Assembly (NCBI GenBank): GCA_934552855.1
Contig: CAKTEU010000003.1
Span: forward strand, 1 to 64,000
Direction of reading: 5' to 3'
Origin: an uncultured Eubacteriales bacterium
GTDB taxonomy: Bacteria > Bacillota > Clostridia > Oscillospirales > Acutalibacteraceae
Length of the DNA: 64,000 nt
Both the position numbers and the translations under genes were made by a program. Below the pieces are notes generated by a model. That model was not told where the DNA came from and did not search any database. It worked only from the letters and a program-made list of their open reading frames with translations. How positions within the stretch are numbered: the first letter of the stretch is position 1; each line of letters opens with the position of its first letter. This document shows positions 43,016 through 51,677 of the stretch, one piece after another.

Positions 43016-43657
43016 ATGAAAAAAAGAACAGTTTTGATTACGGCAATTTTTCTCGTTTTGAGCATTGCTTGCGCCTTTGCCGTTTCGGCGGTTGACAGCG
43101 CAATCGAGCCAACGGTTCCCGTTGAAAAGGGAAGGACTTATTACGCTTATTACAACACAAAAAGCGGAAAGGGAGCAATCTCCTTCTGCCTTGACAACAA
43201 GTTTAAATCCTTCGGAAAATCAACGGACAACATTTCGGTTTGCACAAAAAATCCGGACGGAACCTTCAGCGTGCTTTATACAATCGACAAAAGCGCAGTT
43301 GACGTTTGGTTTGCCGGAAGAACCGATTTGAAAATTCAAACCAGCGAAAACGTTTCTTCGCTTCTCGGCGGACTTTCCGGCCTCGGAATTACGGCAGACA
43401 CGGAAAAAACAAACGTTGCAATGACGCTTTACGGACAAAGCATTGAAAAGGGCAAGGAATACTACGTATACATTCCGGCCTATTACTTCCTTGACGAAAG
43501 CGGAAACTCAAACGCCGGCGCATATATCCCAATTGAAAAGGAAAAAATCAACTCATATACGGGTGACCTTCTTTCCGACCTTCAGAATGCCGCAGACGAT
43601 GTTTATGACATTGCAATAAGAGGTTATGAAACCGTTGCCGGACTTATAGGAAGATAA
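43016..43657 (+). CDS. secreted protein of sigma operon
   Basis: The protein has 213 residues with a signal peptide (about residues 1-24, ending VSA). The mature part is beta-rich and resembles an all-beta binding domain: repeats of Thr/Ser-rich strands with two KGKEYYVY/KGRTYYAYY segments. It ends in an amphipathic helix (DLQNAADDVYDIAIRGYET). The ATG at 43016 follows GAAAGG. It is the last gene of the sigma/anti-sigma operon and may be the effector or ligand of the system. Function unknown. Confidence 0.6.
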   Translation: MKKRTVLITAIFLVLSIACAFAVSAVDSAIEPTVPVEKGRTYYAYYNTKSGKGAISFCLDNKFKSFGKSTDNISVCTKNPDGTFSVLYTIDKSAVDVWFAGRTDLKIQTSENVSSLLGGLSGLGITADTEKTNVAMTLYGQSIEKGKEYYVYIPAYYFLDESGNSNAGAYIPIEKEKINSYTGDLLSDLQNAADDVYDIAIRGYETVAGLIGR

Positions 43658-43682
43658 AAAACAAAACTTTTCATTAATTAAT

Positions 43683-43722
43683 AACGGTTGCCGCAAAACT
43701 TGATTTACGACAACCGTTTTAA
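43683..43722 (+). terminator. sigma operon terminator
   Basis: AACGGTTG pairs with CAACCGTT with a 20-base loop and T-run, closing the operon. Confidence 0.75.
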
Positions 43723-43752
43723 TATTTTCAATTTTAATTAACCGGTTTTTGA

Positions 43753-43863
43753 TTACATAACCGATTTGATAAGGGCAACAAATTCGTCCCAGAATGATTT
43801 GAAGTCAACTCTTGAAAAACCGTGTCTTAAAAAGTCAATGATTGTATCCAAAACCTCGCTCAT
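43753..43863 (-). CDS. 36-residue amphipathic microprotein
   Basis: ATG at 43863 follows GCGAGGTG by seven bases. The peptide (MSEVLDTIIDFLRHGFSRVD, then FKSFWDEFVALIKSVM) is an amphipathic helix with Phe/Trp on one face and charged residues on the other, without a signal peptide. It lies in the gap between convergent units. It looks like a real, unannotated short gene, reminiscent of phenol-soluble-modulin-like peptides, but this is only a resemblance in character. Confidence 0.5.
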   Translation of the reverse strand: MSEVLDTIIDFLRHGFSRVDFKSFWDEFVALIKSVM

Positions 43864-43987
43864 GTGTTTTCACCTCGCTTTTCAATCGGTAATTATTTCA
43901 AAACATTAACAAGTTTTGTCTTGTTAATTATATATTAATATTTTTTGCTTAAATTAAACTTAAAACATCCGACAGTTTAATTAAGAA

Positions 43988-45625
43988 TTATTCGATTCCG
44001 CTGAAAAGAGAGTCATCGTCATATTCGTCAGCGGTTTTTTCTTTGCTTTGTTCTTCTTGGTGTTGAGGCTCAAAATCTTCCTCCTCGCCGTCAAAGTCAT
44101 CGTCATAATAATCATCGTCAAAATCATAACGAACCGTTCTTTTTCTGAATGCAAGGCAAAGAACAAGGGTAACGATTATTGCAAGTGCAACAAGACCGAG
44201 AAGAATAAAAAGGAAGTTGTCAACAATCGCTCTCACGGTTTTTCCGAACGACGGAACGGTTTTCACAATTATGCCCAAAACATCGTTTTTTTCAATTGCG
44301 GCGGAAGAAACAGTGTAATATTCGGTTCCGTTGCCTGCTGTTTTTTCGCAGGTTTTAACGCCGAAGGAGAATGAGCGAAGTTCACGGTTAATAAAGATAA
44401 CCTTTTGACCGTCTGCAATTGAAGAACTTTTTTTGCAAATTACAAAATCGTTGCTTCTGACTTCTGCGTCCTCATAACTGTTGGTTGCCGAAAAGAACAT
44501 ATATCCCGCAAGGGAACGTTCGCTGTTCACGGTGAAAACGCAGGCACCTGTGAGTGCCGTTGCAACAAGAGTTAAAACAAGAATAATGCTGAGAAGCACT
44601 TTTGCAAAAACTGCCTTGCCGGAACGTTTTTCAGGCTCAATTTCGCCAAAATCAAAATTTCCGTCTTCTTCGTTTCGCTCAAACGGAACGTCAAGCGAAT
44701 CGTCATAAGGCTCGTTGTCACGGTTATCAAAACTGTCGGTTTTTTCGGTGGGGGCAGAATCGGAGTTTACCTCTGCTTCAGGAAAAGAATTGACGGCCGG
44801 CCTTGCTTCTTTTTCGGCTTCTGTTTTGATTTCGGGAATAGGAACGTTTTTTTCAATTGCATCCTTTGCTTTTTCGTTCAAAGAAAAGGCGGCTTTCGGC
44901 TGTTCTTCGGCCGGGGCAGCTTGTTCTTCAGGCTCTTCTTCGGCCGGGGCAGCTTGTTCTTCAGGCTCTTTTTCGGCCGGAACAAAGGCTTTTCGATCCT
45001 GTCTGATTCTTGGCGGAATGCCAAGTTCCGGGTCCGCAACAGGTTCTTTTTGAACTGCACCTGCGTTCAAAACTTCATTTTCGGCAATTATGTCCTTTGC
45101 TGTTTTTTTCTTTCCTTTTCTTTCATTTCGTCTGTTTTTGAAAAGATTTTTTCTTGAAGAAAAGGTTTCATCCTCTTCTTCGTCATCATCATAATCGCCG
45201 CTCATGATTTTTGCGTAATCATTCATAAGTCCGGAAAGGTTTTCTTCCTTTTGAGGGTCGGGCTTTTGAACTCTTGCCTGCACCTTTTGAGTCGGAGCGG
45301 GTTCAAAGTTCACCGGAGCTTTCGGCTGAAGTTCCGAAAGCGGAGCGGGTCTTTTTCTTTGCGGTTCCTGCGAAGAAGGGCGGGGCAAAAAATCATTTTT
45401 TTCCGCAAATTGTTTTATAAAACTGTCAACGTCGTTTGAAATTTCTTTCGGGTGAGTTGAACGAACGGGGGAAGGTGCGTTTTGACTTTCCGGCGTTTCA
45501 AAGCTTCCTTCAAGAACTTCGCTTTTTAAAAGCGAGGAACCCTTTTTAATCTCGTTTTCGGCCGAGATTGCTTTATCGTATAAGTTGTTAAGCTCATCAA
45601 GACTTTTTGGTCTGTAGCCCGCCAA
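43988..45625 (-). CDS. two-helix membrane protein with degenerate signal-peptidase-like domain
   Basis: The protein has 545 residues. The first roughly 330 are disordered, acidic, Pro/Glu-rich and cytoplasmic (with the repeat PEEQAAPAEE). A membrane helix is at about 338-360 and a second at about 458-482, with a beta-rich outer domain between them. That domain (RSNDFVICKK, ADGQKVIFINRE, DVLGIIVKTVPSFGKTV) resembles the signal peptidase I/SipW fold but lacks the Ser and Lys catalytic motif. An acidic C-terminal tail follows. Start is TTG at 45625 after AAGGATGTG. It lies just after the DivIVA gene, so a role in cell division or envelope biogenesis is plausible. Confidence 0.55.
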   Translation of the reverse strand: MAGYRPKSLDELNNLYDKAISAENEIKKGSSLLKSEVLEGSFETPESQNAPSPVRSTHPKEISNDVDSFIKQFAEKNDFLPRPSSQEPQRKRPAPLSELQPKAPVNFEPAPTQKVQARVQKPDPQKEENLSGLMNDYAKIMSGDYDDDEEEDETFSSRKNLFKNRRNERKGKKKTAKDIIAENEVLNAGAVQKEPVADPELGIPPRIRQDRKAFVPAEKEPEEQAAPAEEEPEEQAAPAEEQPKAAFSLNEKAKDAIEKNVPIPEIKTEAEKEARPAVNSFPEAEVNSDSAPTEKTDSFDNRDNEPYDDSLDVPFERNEEDGNFDFGEIEPEKRSGKAVFAKVLLSIILVLTLVATALTGACVFTVNSERSLAGYMFFSATNSYEDAEVRSNDFVICKKSSSIADGQKVIFINRELRSFSFGVKTCEKTAGNGTEYYTVSSAAIEKNDVLGIIVKTVPSFGKTVRAIVDNFLFILLGLVALAIIVTLVLCLAFRKRTVRYDFDDDYYDDDFDGEEEDFEPQHQEEQSKEKTADEYDDDSLFSGIE

Positions 45626-45667
45626 TTAAATCACATCCTTCATTTTTTTAAAAAGGCGGAAGTTTTT

Positions 45668-46096
45668 TTACTGAATGCCCTTTTCAAGAATAACGTTTAT
45701 CATTTCGTTAATGCTTTTAAGGTTTTTCATAATAGTTGTGTTTTCGGTTCTGATTTCAACCGAATTTTCCATCGCCTGTCGAACAATGTTGCGGCTTTTT
45801 TCGTTTGCATTTTCAATAATTTCCTGCGCTTTTTGTTCTGCATTTTGTTTCACTCTTTCAACGGTTGCGGTGAGTTCTTCAAAAACACGCCGAATAACTT
45901 CGTTTTGATTGTTTTCGTCAATTGTGAAATACATTCCGAGATCTTTGACGTTTTCTTCAAGCATTGAAAGCTTTTTTTCCATTTCTTCGCCCCAGGCGAC
46001 GGCGTTGCTGTATTCGGCCTGAAGAAGTTCAATATACTTGTCAACTTCACGAACGGAATAACCGTTTTCTTCAAGCGAAAAATTGATTTTTGCCAT
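45668..46096 (-). CDS. DivIVA domain-containing protein
   Basis: The protein has 142 residues. The N-terminal DivIVA-type motif NGYSVREVDKYIELLQAEY is the membrane-curvature-sensing part, followed by a long coiled coil. DivIVA/GpsB proteins organise the pole or septum. It has an AGGAGGA site before the ATG at 46096 and is followed 42 nt later by the membrane protein above. Whether it is GpsB-like or a true DivIVA cannot be decided. Confidence 0.82.
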   Translation of the reverse strand: MAKINFSLEENGYSVREVDKYIELLQAEYSNAVAWGEEMEKKLSMLEENVKDLGMYFTIDENNQNEVIRRVFEELTATVERVKQNAEQKAQEIIENANEKSRNIVRQAMENSVEIRTENTTIMKNLKSINEMINVILEKGIQ

Positions 46097-46535
46097 TTGT
46101 TATCCTCCTGATAAATAAAGGGTTTTTCTTATTCCTCTGACGAAAAACCGTCCGATATTCAATGTTTACTTAGCAATACATCATGAATTATACTCTATAC
46201 CTCAACAAAATTCAACACTATCCAAGCAATTTTTACATCTTGGTAATCTGTAATTAACAGGAAATGAGGGCGCACGGTCACGCAATTTGTGGTTATGTAA
46301 TAAAAACTTTTTGCGGTAATTCTTCGACGGATATAAACGGGTATACGTTTCGCACTTGTTTGTTGTAACTGCCTGCCGACTCATAGAAACGTTGCCGCCT
46401 TAATGCCGTGAATTTATATGAATTTGTATGGTTTAATTTGTAGGGGAGCCTCACAATGTCAAGAGCAACAACATAGTTTACAGGTGGTGCAAGTACATGG
46501 TTTACACATTTGCAGTCTACAAATACGCCTGTTGA
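46097..46535. repeat. intergenic region with degraded repeats
   Basis: There is no credible gene. A GTAGGGGAGCCTCAC segment at 46440-46454 belongs to the same repeat family as 4490-4520 and 10503-10535. A 16-codon cysteine-rich frame (MCKPCTCTTCKLCCCS) occurs on the - strand at about 46460-46510, with no ribosome site; it is not called a gene. Confidence 0.45.
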
Positions 46536-46572
46536 CCAAAAAACAGAGCAGCCGTTTTGACTGCTCTGCTTT
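46536..46572 (-). terminator. rnf operon terminator
   Basis: CAGAGCAG and CTGCTCTG form an eight-pair stem, followed on the - strand by TTTTTTGG. It ends the rnf operon just after rnfB. Confidence 0.85.
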
Positions 46573-46591
46573 AATGAATATTGTAACCTTA

Positions 46592-47401
46592 TCAGAATAA
46601 CTTCTTAACCATATAAAGGTCAATGCAGCCGACCGGGCAAACGGCGTGGCATTTTCCGCAGCCGACGCACTTATCGTAATCAACCTTTGCACAGAAGTTT
46701 TCAACCGTAACTGCGCCTTCTTCGCACGCCTTGACGCACTTCATGCAGCCGATGCAGCCGGCTTTGCACTGCTTTCTTGTCTGTGCGCCCTTGTCGTGGT
46801 TTTTGCAAAGAACCGCAGCTTTGATTGTGTCAAGCGGAAAAAGGTCGATGAGCTGCCTCGGGCAGGTTTTGATGCACTTTTTGCAGGCACGGCACTTGCT
46901 TGGGTTGATTCTTGCAACGCCTTCGCAGATGAAAATTGCATCATACGGACAAACTTCAACGCAGTCGCCGAAGCCGATACAGCCGTGAACGCAGCTTTTT
47001 GGTCCGCCGAAAAGCTGTGTTGCCATTTTGCAGGAATGAACGCCGCTGTATTCAAGCTTTTCCGGTGTGTTTGCGCTGTTACCCCGGCACATTACGGCAG
47101 CAACCATAGGAGTGATTTTTCCGGCTTCAAGACCCATGATTTGACCGATTTGAGCGGCAACATCGTTTCCTCCGGGAATGCAAAGATTACATTCCTTTGT
47201 TTCGCCCTTTGAAAGTGCGGCGGCATAACCGTCACAGCCGGTAAAGCCGCATGCGCCGCAGTTTGCGCCGGGAAGGCACGCACGAATCTGCTCTGCCTTT
47301 TCATCAACCGGAACGGCAAAAACCGCCGAAGCAACTGCAAGTCCGATTCCGGCAATAAGACCGATTGCGGCAACGATTACAACGGGAATAATAATATCCA
47401 T
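46592..47401 (-). CDS. rnfB: Rnf electron transport complex subunit B
   Basis: RnfB receives electrons from reduced ferredoxin and passes them into the Rnf membrane complex. The 269-residue protein has one N-terminal membrane helix and then an ANCGACGFTGC [4Fe-4S] site. At least four further Cx2Cx2Cx3C clusters follow: GFGDCVEVCPYD, CRACKKCIKTCP, CIGCMKCVKACE and CVGCGKCHAVCP. It is the last gene of the rnfCDGEAB operon, as in other Clostridia. Confidence 0.93.
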   Translation of the reverse strand: MDIIIPVVIVAAIGLIAGIGLAVASAVFAVPVDEKAEQIRACLPGANCGACGFTGCDGYAAALSKGETKECNLCIPGGNDVAAQIGQIMGLEAGKITPMVAAVMCRGNSANTPEKLEYSGVHSCKMATQLFGGPKSCVHGCIGFGDCVEVCPYDAIFICEGVARINPSKCRACKKCIKTCPRQLIDLFPLDTIKAAVLCKNHDKGAQTRKQCKAGCIGCMKCVKACEEGAVTVENFCAKVDYDKCVGCGKCHAVCPVGCIDLYMVKKLF

Positions 47402-47415
47402 TTTTCGCTACCCCC

Positions 47416-48012
47416 TTAACCGAAAATGTTATCAACGATTCCGGTGAAACCGAGGAACGACACCGAAACGAGCGAAGCGGCAACAAGCGTGATCGGAAGT
47501 CCGCGCATGAACTTCGGAATGTCGCAGCTTTCCATTCTTTCACGAACGCCGGCAAACATTACCATTGCAAGCATGAAGCCGAGACCTGCACCGACCGAAT
47601 TGAACATTGACTGTGCAAAATTATAACCGTTGTCAATGTTAAGAATAACAACGCCGAGAACCGCACAGTTTGTTGTGATGAGCGGAAGATAAATTCCGAG
47701 TGCGTTATAAAGTGCCGGTATATACTTTTTGAGAATGATTTCAACAAGCTGAACAAGTGCCGCAATAACAAGAATAAAGACGATTGTTTGAAGATAGGAA
47801 AGTCCTTTGCTTTCAAGCAGCGTGTTGATAGGATAACAAACGGCGGTTGAAAGAGCCATAACAAAAATTACGGCTGCGCTCATTCCCACTGCGGTGTTGA
47901 GCTTTTTTGAAACGCCGAGGAACGGACAGATTCCGAGGAACTTTGCAAGAACAAAGTTCTGGGTGAGAATTGCCGTCATGAGTATTGCAAGAAGTCCTTT
48001 TGTCATTTCCAT
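47416..48012 (-). CDS. rnfA: Rnf complex subunit A
   Basis: RnfA is one of the two six-helix RnfA/RnfE subunits of the ion-translocating core. The 198-residue protein is almost entirely membrane helices and includes the motifs LAKFLGICPFLGVSKK (N-terminal) and the conserved TNCAVLG segment, where the Cys coordinates the shared [2Fe-2S] site with RnfE. The ATG at 48012 overlaps the rnfE stop. A second Met two codons later could also be used. Confidence 0.92.
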   Translation of the reverse strand: MEMTKGLLAILMTAILTQNFVLAKFLGICPFLGVSKKLNTAVGMSAAVIFVMALSTAVCYPINTLLESKGLSYLQTIVFILVIAALVQLVEIILKKYIPALYNALGIYLPLITTNCAVLGVVILNIDNGYNFAQSMFNSVGAGLGFMLAMVMFAGVRERMESCDIPKFMRGLPITLVAASLVSVSFLGFTGIVDNIFG

Positions 48013-48734
48013 CAGTCAATACCCTCCTTGCCGTCTCCGGAAAAGTCTCCGGATTCTTTTTCCTTTTTATTGAGTGTGCAGGTTGCCGCCATCGGACAAG
48101 CTTCGCAGCCGCGAAGTTCCGCTCTGGGCTTGCCTTTGCTTTCCGCAATCCTGTTGACCGTTGCCATAAGAACACCGAAGACGAAGAATCCTCCCGGAGG
48201 AAGAATGAAAATGAGCATCGGGTTCTGCGAAAGGAACGGAATGCTGAGACCGAGGAACGAGCCTGCACCGAGGATTTCACGAACGGAGCTCATAAGGAAA
48301 AGTGCGGTTGTGAAGCCCACACCCATTCCGAGTCCGTCAACGGCGGAGGCAAGAACCGGGTTTTTGCTTGCGAAGGCTTCCGCTCTGCCGAGAATGATGC
48401 AGTTAACAACGATAAGCGGAAGATAAACGCCAAGCTGTTCGTCAAGGTCGGGAGCGAACGCTTTGACAAGCATTTGAACAATTGTAACGAACGAAGCGAT
48501 TACAACAACGTATGCGGGAATACGAACCTTTTCCGGGATAACCTTTCTCAGTGCCGAAATTGCAATGTTTGAGCAAACAAGAACAATTGAAGCGGCAACA
48601 CCCATTCCGAGCGCAGACTGAACCGAAGTTGTTGTTGCAAGGGTCGGACACGTTCCGAGAACGAGTCGCAAAGTCGGGTTTTCGGCAAGAATACCTTTTG
48701 TGAACTCTTTACCGAGCGATCTTTTTTCAGCCAT
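48012..48734 (-). CDS. rnfE: Rnf complex subunit E
   Basis: RnfE pairs with RnfA in the translocating core. The 240-residue protein has six membrane helices and the typical motifs GTCPTLATTTSVQSALGMG and VNCIILGRAEAFA (Cys ligand). The C-terminal extension is basic and contains two Cys-rich short motifs (GCEACPMAAT). ATG at 48734 follows GGGAGG and overlaps rnfG; the in-frame GTG three codons upstream is less likely. Confidence 0.92.
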   Translation of the reverse strand: MAEKRSLGKEFTKGILAENPTLRLVLGTCPTLATTTSVQSALGMGVAASIVLVCSNIAISALRKVIPEKVRIPAYVVVIASFVTIVQMLVKAFAPDLDEQLGVYLPLIVVNCIILGRAEAFASKNPVLASAVDGLGMGVGFTTALFLMSSVREILGAGSFLGLSIPFLSQNPMLIFILPPGGFFVFGVLMATVNRIAESKGKPRAELRGCEACPMAATCTLNKKEKESGDFSGDGKEGID

Positions 48735-49296
48735 TAAAAGCACCTCCCTTTATCGTTTCAAATGCGGCCGAAGCGGCGTTGACGGCGGAAACAACAGCTT
48801 TTGAAGTTATTGTTGCGGCTGTGATTGCCTGAATGTTCTGACCGTCGTTTGAAGTTTTGTTGACCGTAAGCTCTCCGCTTTTTCCGATGAAGCGGTTTTT
48901 GAAATCCGGCTTTGTGCTGTTTGCGCCGAGACCGGGCGTTTCGTCGTGAGAAAGAATTTCAATTCCGGTGATTACGCCTTCGGTATCCATGCCTATCATG
49001 ACCGAAACCGTTCCGCCGTATCCCTTTGCGCCGCTTGTGAAAACATAGCCGACGTTATTTGAATCCTTTGTTCCAACACAGTATGTTATGCCGTTTTCAA
49101 GCGTTGTAACGTCCGAAAACTCGGCCGCTTCCGGAAGCACAAGCGCACGGGAGCTGTTTTCCTTTTCAACCTGATTAGCCGCAATTTTGCTTGCCGTAAC
49201 AGTGTTTGTGAAAGCAAGAAGCGCAGTTGCAACAAGGCAGATGATAAGAAGTGCGGCGGCAGGAACGATAATTGCTTTTGGAGTTATTTTCTTCAT
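48727..49296 (-). CDS. rnfG: Rnf complex subunit G
   Basis: RnfG is a membrane-anchored periplasmic-side FMN protein. The 189-residue protein has one N-terminal helix and an FMN_bind domain. The flavinylation motif appears as ITAATITSKAVV, where ApbE attaches FMN to a Thr in the (S/T)xATxT sequence. Its ATG overlaps the rnfD stop by 4 nt. Confidence 0.92.
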   Translation of the reverse strand: MKKITPKAIIVPAAALLIICLVATALLAFTNTVTASKIAANQVEKENSSRALVLPEAAEFSDVTTLENGITYCVGTKDSNNVGYVFTSGAKGYGGTVSVMIGMDTEGVITGIEILSHDETPGLGANSTKPDFKNRFIGKSGELTVNKTSNDGQNIQAITAATITSKAVVSAVNAASAAFETIKGGAFNG

Positions 49297-50291
49297 GCTT
49301 TTGCCGCCTCCTTTTCCTTTTTCTCTTTAACAAAACCAAATGGCTTTGAGGTTGTGAGACGTTCGATGTGCGGAACAAGAATGTTCATGAGAATGATTGA
49401 GAACGACACGCCTTCGGGAAGTGAGCCGAAAATGCGGATAACCGAAGTGATAAGTCCGCAGCCGATTCCGAAAACAATGCGCCCTTTGAGATTAATGGGC
49501 GACGTTGTGTAATCGGTAGCCATGAAGAATGCGCCAAGGAAAAGTCCGCCGCCGAGAAGTTCATAGGCAACATACTCAAAATTGCCTTTTCCGGCAATGA
49601 GCATACAAACAGCAACCGTTCCGATGAATGAAAACGGAATTGCCGGAGAAATGACTCTTCTGAGGAGAAGATAAAACGCACCGGCAAGAAGTGCGAGCGA
49701 GCAAACCTCGCCCATTGAACCGCCGTGATAGCCGATAAGCATTTGAGTAAGTGAAGGAAGGTCACTTGCAAGCGAAAGGTCGCCGCCTTTTGCTGCAGCG
49801 AGTGAAGCCATCGGCGTTGCGGTTGTTACCGCATCGGCAGCCCAACCGTTTGTGAACGGAGCAACCCATTTTGCCATAGCGGTCGGGAACGAAACCATAA
49901 GAATAATTCTTGCGGTCATTGCCGGGTTAACAAAGTTTTGACCTATACCGCCGAACATTTGCTTAACAACAACAATTGCAACAACCGAACCGATTGCGCC
50001 AATCCACAAGGGAAGGGTTGACGGAAGGTTGAGCGCAAGGATAAGACCGGTAACAACGGCTGAAAGGTCGCCGAGAGTACCGTTTCGTTTCATAACTTTT
50101 CTTGAGATATACTCCGCAAGAACCGCAGAACCGATTGTGACTGCGGCAAGGGCAAGCGCTCTTGTTCCGAAGTATACAATCGACATAATGAGGGCGGGCA
50201 CAAGCGAGATGATTACGTCGAGCATGATGCCGGTCGTTGTTTCGCTTGAACGAACGTGCGGCGAAGCGCTGACTGTGAGTTTTTTTGTCAT
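49293..50291 (-). CDS. rnfD: Rnf complex subunit D
   Basis: RnfD is a polytopic membrane subunit carrying covalent FMN. The 332-residue protein has about ten helices, the N-terminal motif SPHVRSSETT and a flavinylation region around TATPMASLA. ATG at 50291 overlaps the rnfC stop (TAATG) and removes a 35-residue non-conserved extension. It has the usual size. Confidence 0.92.
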   Translation of the reverse strand: MTKKLTVSASPHVRSSETTTGIMLDVIISLVPALIMSIVYFGTRALALAAVTIGSAVLAEYISRKVMKRNGTLGDLSAVVTGLILALNLPSTLPLWIGAIGSVVAIVVVKQMFGGIGQNFVNPAMTARIILMVSFPTAMAKWVAPFTNGWAADAVTTATPMASLAAAKGGDLSLASDLPSLTQMLIGYHGGSMGEVCSLALLAGAFYLLLRRVISPAIPFSFIGTVAVCMLIAGKGNFEYVAYELLGGGLFLGAFFMATDYTTSPINLKGRIVFGIGCGLITSVIRIFGSLPEGVSFSIILMNILVPHIERLTTSKPFGFVKEKKEKEAAKA

Positions 50292-51631
50292 TATTTTGCA
50301 CTCTCCTCTCTGAGAACCTGCTTTGCAAGTCTCATGTATTGAACGAGCGGTCTGCCGGACGGGCAGGAGTATGCGCAGGAACCGCATTCCATGCAAACGG
50401 CAACGCCGCTTTTTTCAAGTCCTTCTTTATCTTTGATTCTTGCAAAGCGTTCAATGAGGGTCGGCATAAGGCTCATTGGGCAAACCTCAACGCAGCGGCC
50501 GCAGCGAATGCAGTCACGTTCGGGTTTAACACCGCCCTTTTTGTCCGCAAAAGCAAGGATAGCGTTGTTCTGCTTGCAAATCGGAGCGTCGGTGCTGCAA
50601 ATTGCAATTCCCATCATCGGACCGCCGGAAATGATTTTCCTCGGTTCTTCTTTAAATCCGCCGCAGTAATCAATGATATCCTGAATGTTCACGCCAATCG
50701 GAACACGAAGGTTCTTTGCCGTTTTGATTGCCGAACCGTCAACGGTTATTGAGCGGCTGATGAGCGGTTTTCCCGTTGCAAGATATCTTGCGATGAAAGC
50801 AACCGAAGCAACGTTCATAACAACACAGCCAACATCTGCGGGAAGCTTTCCGGGCGGAACACGCCTTCCCGTTGCGGAAAGAACCATCATTTTTTCCGCT
50901 CCTTGAGGGTACTTTGATTTGAGTGCCATGATTTTTATGCTTTTATCACCGATTTTGTCAATTTCGGACTGAAAAAGTTCAATCGCTTTCGGCTTGTTGT
51001 CCTCAACGGCAATCACAACTTCTTTAAAGCCGAGAATTTTTTTGAGAGTTACAACACCGCTGATAACATTTTTTGAATTTTCAATGCATTCACGATAGTC
51101 AACCGTGATGAACGGTTCACATTCTGCGGCATTGATAATGAGTGTGTCAACGTTTTTATCTGCCGGATAGTTCAGCTTAACGTGAGTCGGAAAGCCTGCG
51201 CCGCCAAGACCGACAAGCCCGGAGGCACGAACAGCTTTCAAAAGTTCGTCCCGGTTTGTAACAACGGGCGGTTTAATGCCCTCATAAAGGCGCATTTCGC
51301 CGTCGGATTCAATCGTTACACCCTTTGTGATTATGCCGTTTGCAAGTTTAACGTCGCCAACCGCTTTAACCGTTCCGGAAATTGTTGCGTGAATGGGTGC
51401 GGAAACAAACTTGTCTGTGTCACCGACAACCTGACCGACCGAAACCGTATCGCCGACCTTTACCGTCGGAACACACGGTGCGCCGATGTGCTGTTGCATC
51501 GGAAGAACAACCGTTTTCGGAACGGGCATTCTTTCAACAGGCATTTCAGCGGTGTTTTTGTTGTGAGCAACATTAACGCCGCCACGCCCTCTTCCGCGTG
51601 CGGAAAGGACATTCGGAATTGATTTTTTCAT
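50291..51631 (-). CDS. rnfC: Rnf complex subunit C
   Basis: RnfC is the soluble, NADH-oxidoreducing subunit. The 446-residue protein has the N-terminal RnfC barrel-sandwich domain and the glycine-rich GLVGLGGAGFPTHVK that binds the flavin or NAD. It ends with two [4Fe-4S] cluster motifs, CIRCGRCVEVCP and CMECGSCAYSCPSG. ATG at 51631 follows GGAG. It is the first rnf gene, after the Gx transporter gene in the same operon. Confidence 0.93.
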   Translation of the reverse strand: MKKSIPNVLSARGRGRGGVNVAHNKNTAEMPVERMPVPKTVVLPMQQHIGAPCVPTVKVGDTVSVGQVVGDTDKFVSAPIHATISGTVKAVGDVKLANGIITKGVTIESDGEMRLYEGIKPPVVTNRDELLKAVRASGLVGLGGAGFPTHVKLNYPADKNVDTLIINAAECEPFITVDYRECIENSKNVISGVVTLKKILGFKEVVIAVEDNKPKAIELFQSEIDKIGDKSIKIMALKSKYPQGAEKMMVLSATGRRVPPGKLPADVGCVVMNVASVAFIARYLATGKPLISRSITVDGSAIKTAKNLRVPIGVNIQDIIDYCGGFKEEPRKIISGGPMMGIAICSTDAPICKQNNAILAFADKKGGVKPERDCIRCGRCVEVCPMSLMPTLIERFARIKDKEGLEKSGVAVCMECGSCAYSCPSGRPLVQYMRLAKQVLREESAK

Positions 51632-51677
51632 TCTGTCATCTCCAAATCTCTTATGACTTGATGCCGCAGAAAGTGAG

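Noticed and set aside
46460..46510. A 16-codon Cys-rich frame on the - strand (MCKPCTCTTCKLCCCS)
   Set aside because: No ribosome site, very short, lies inside degraded repeat sequence; more likely chance.
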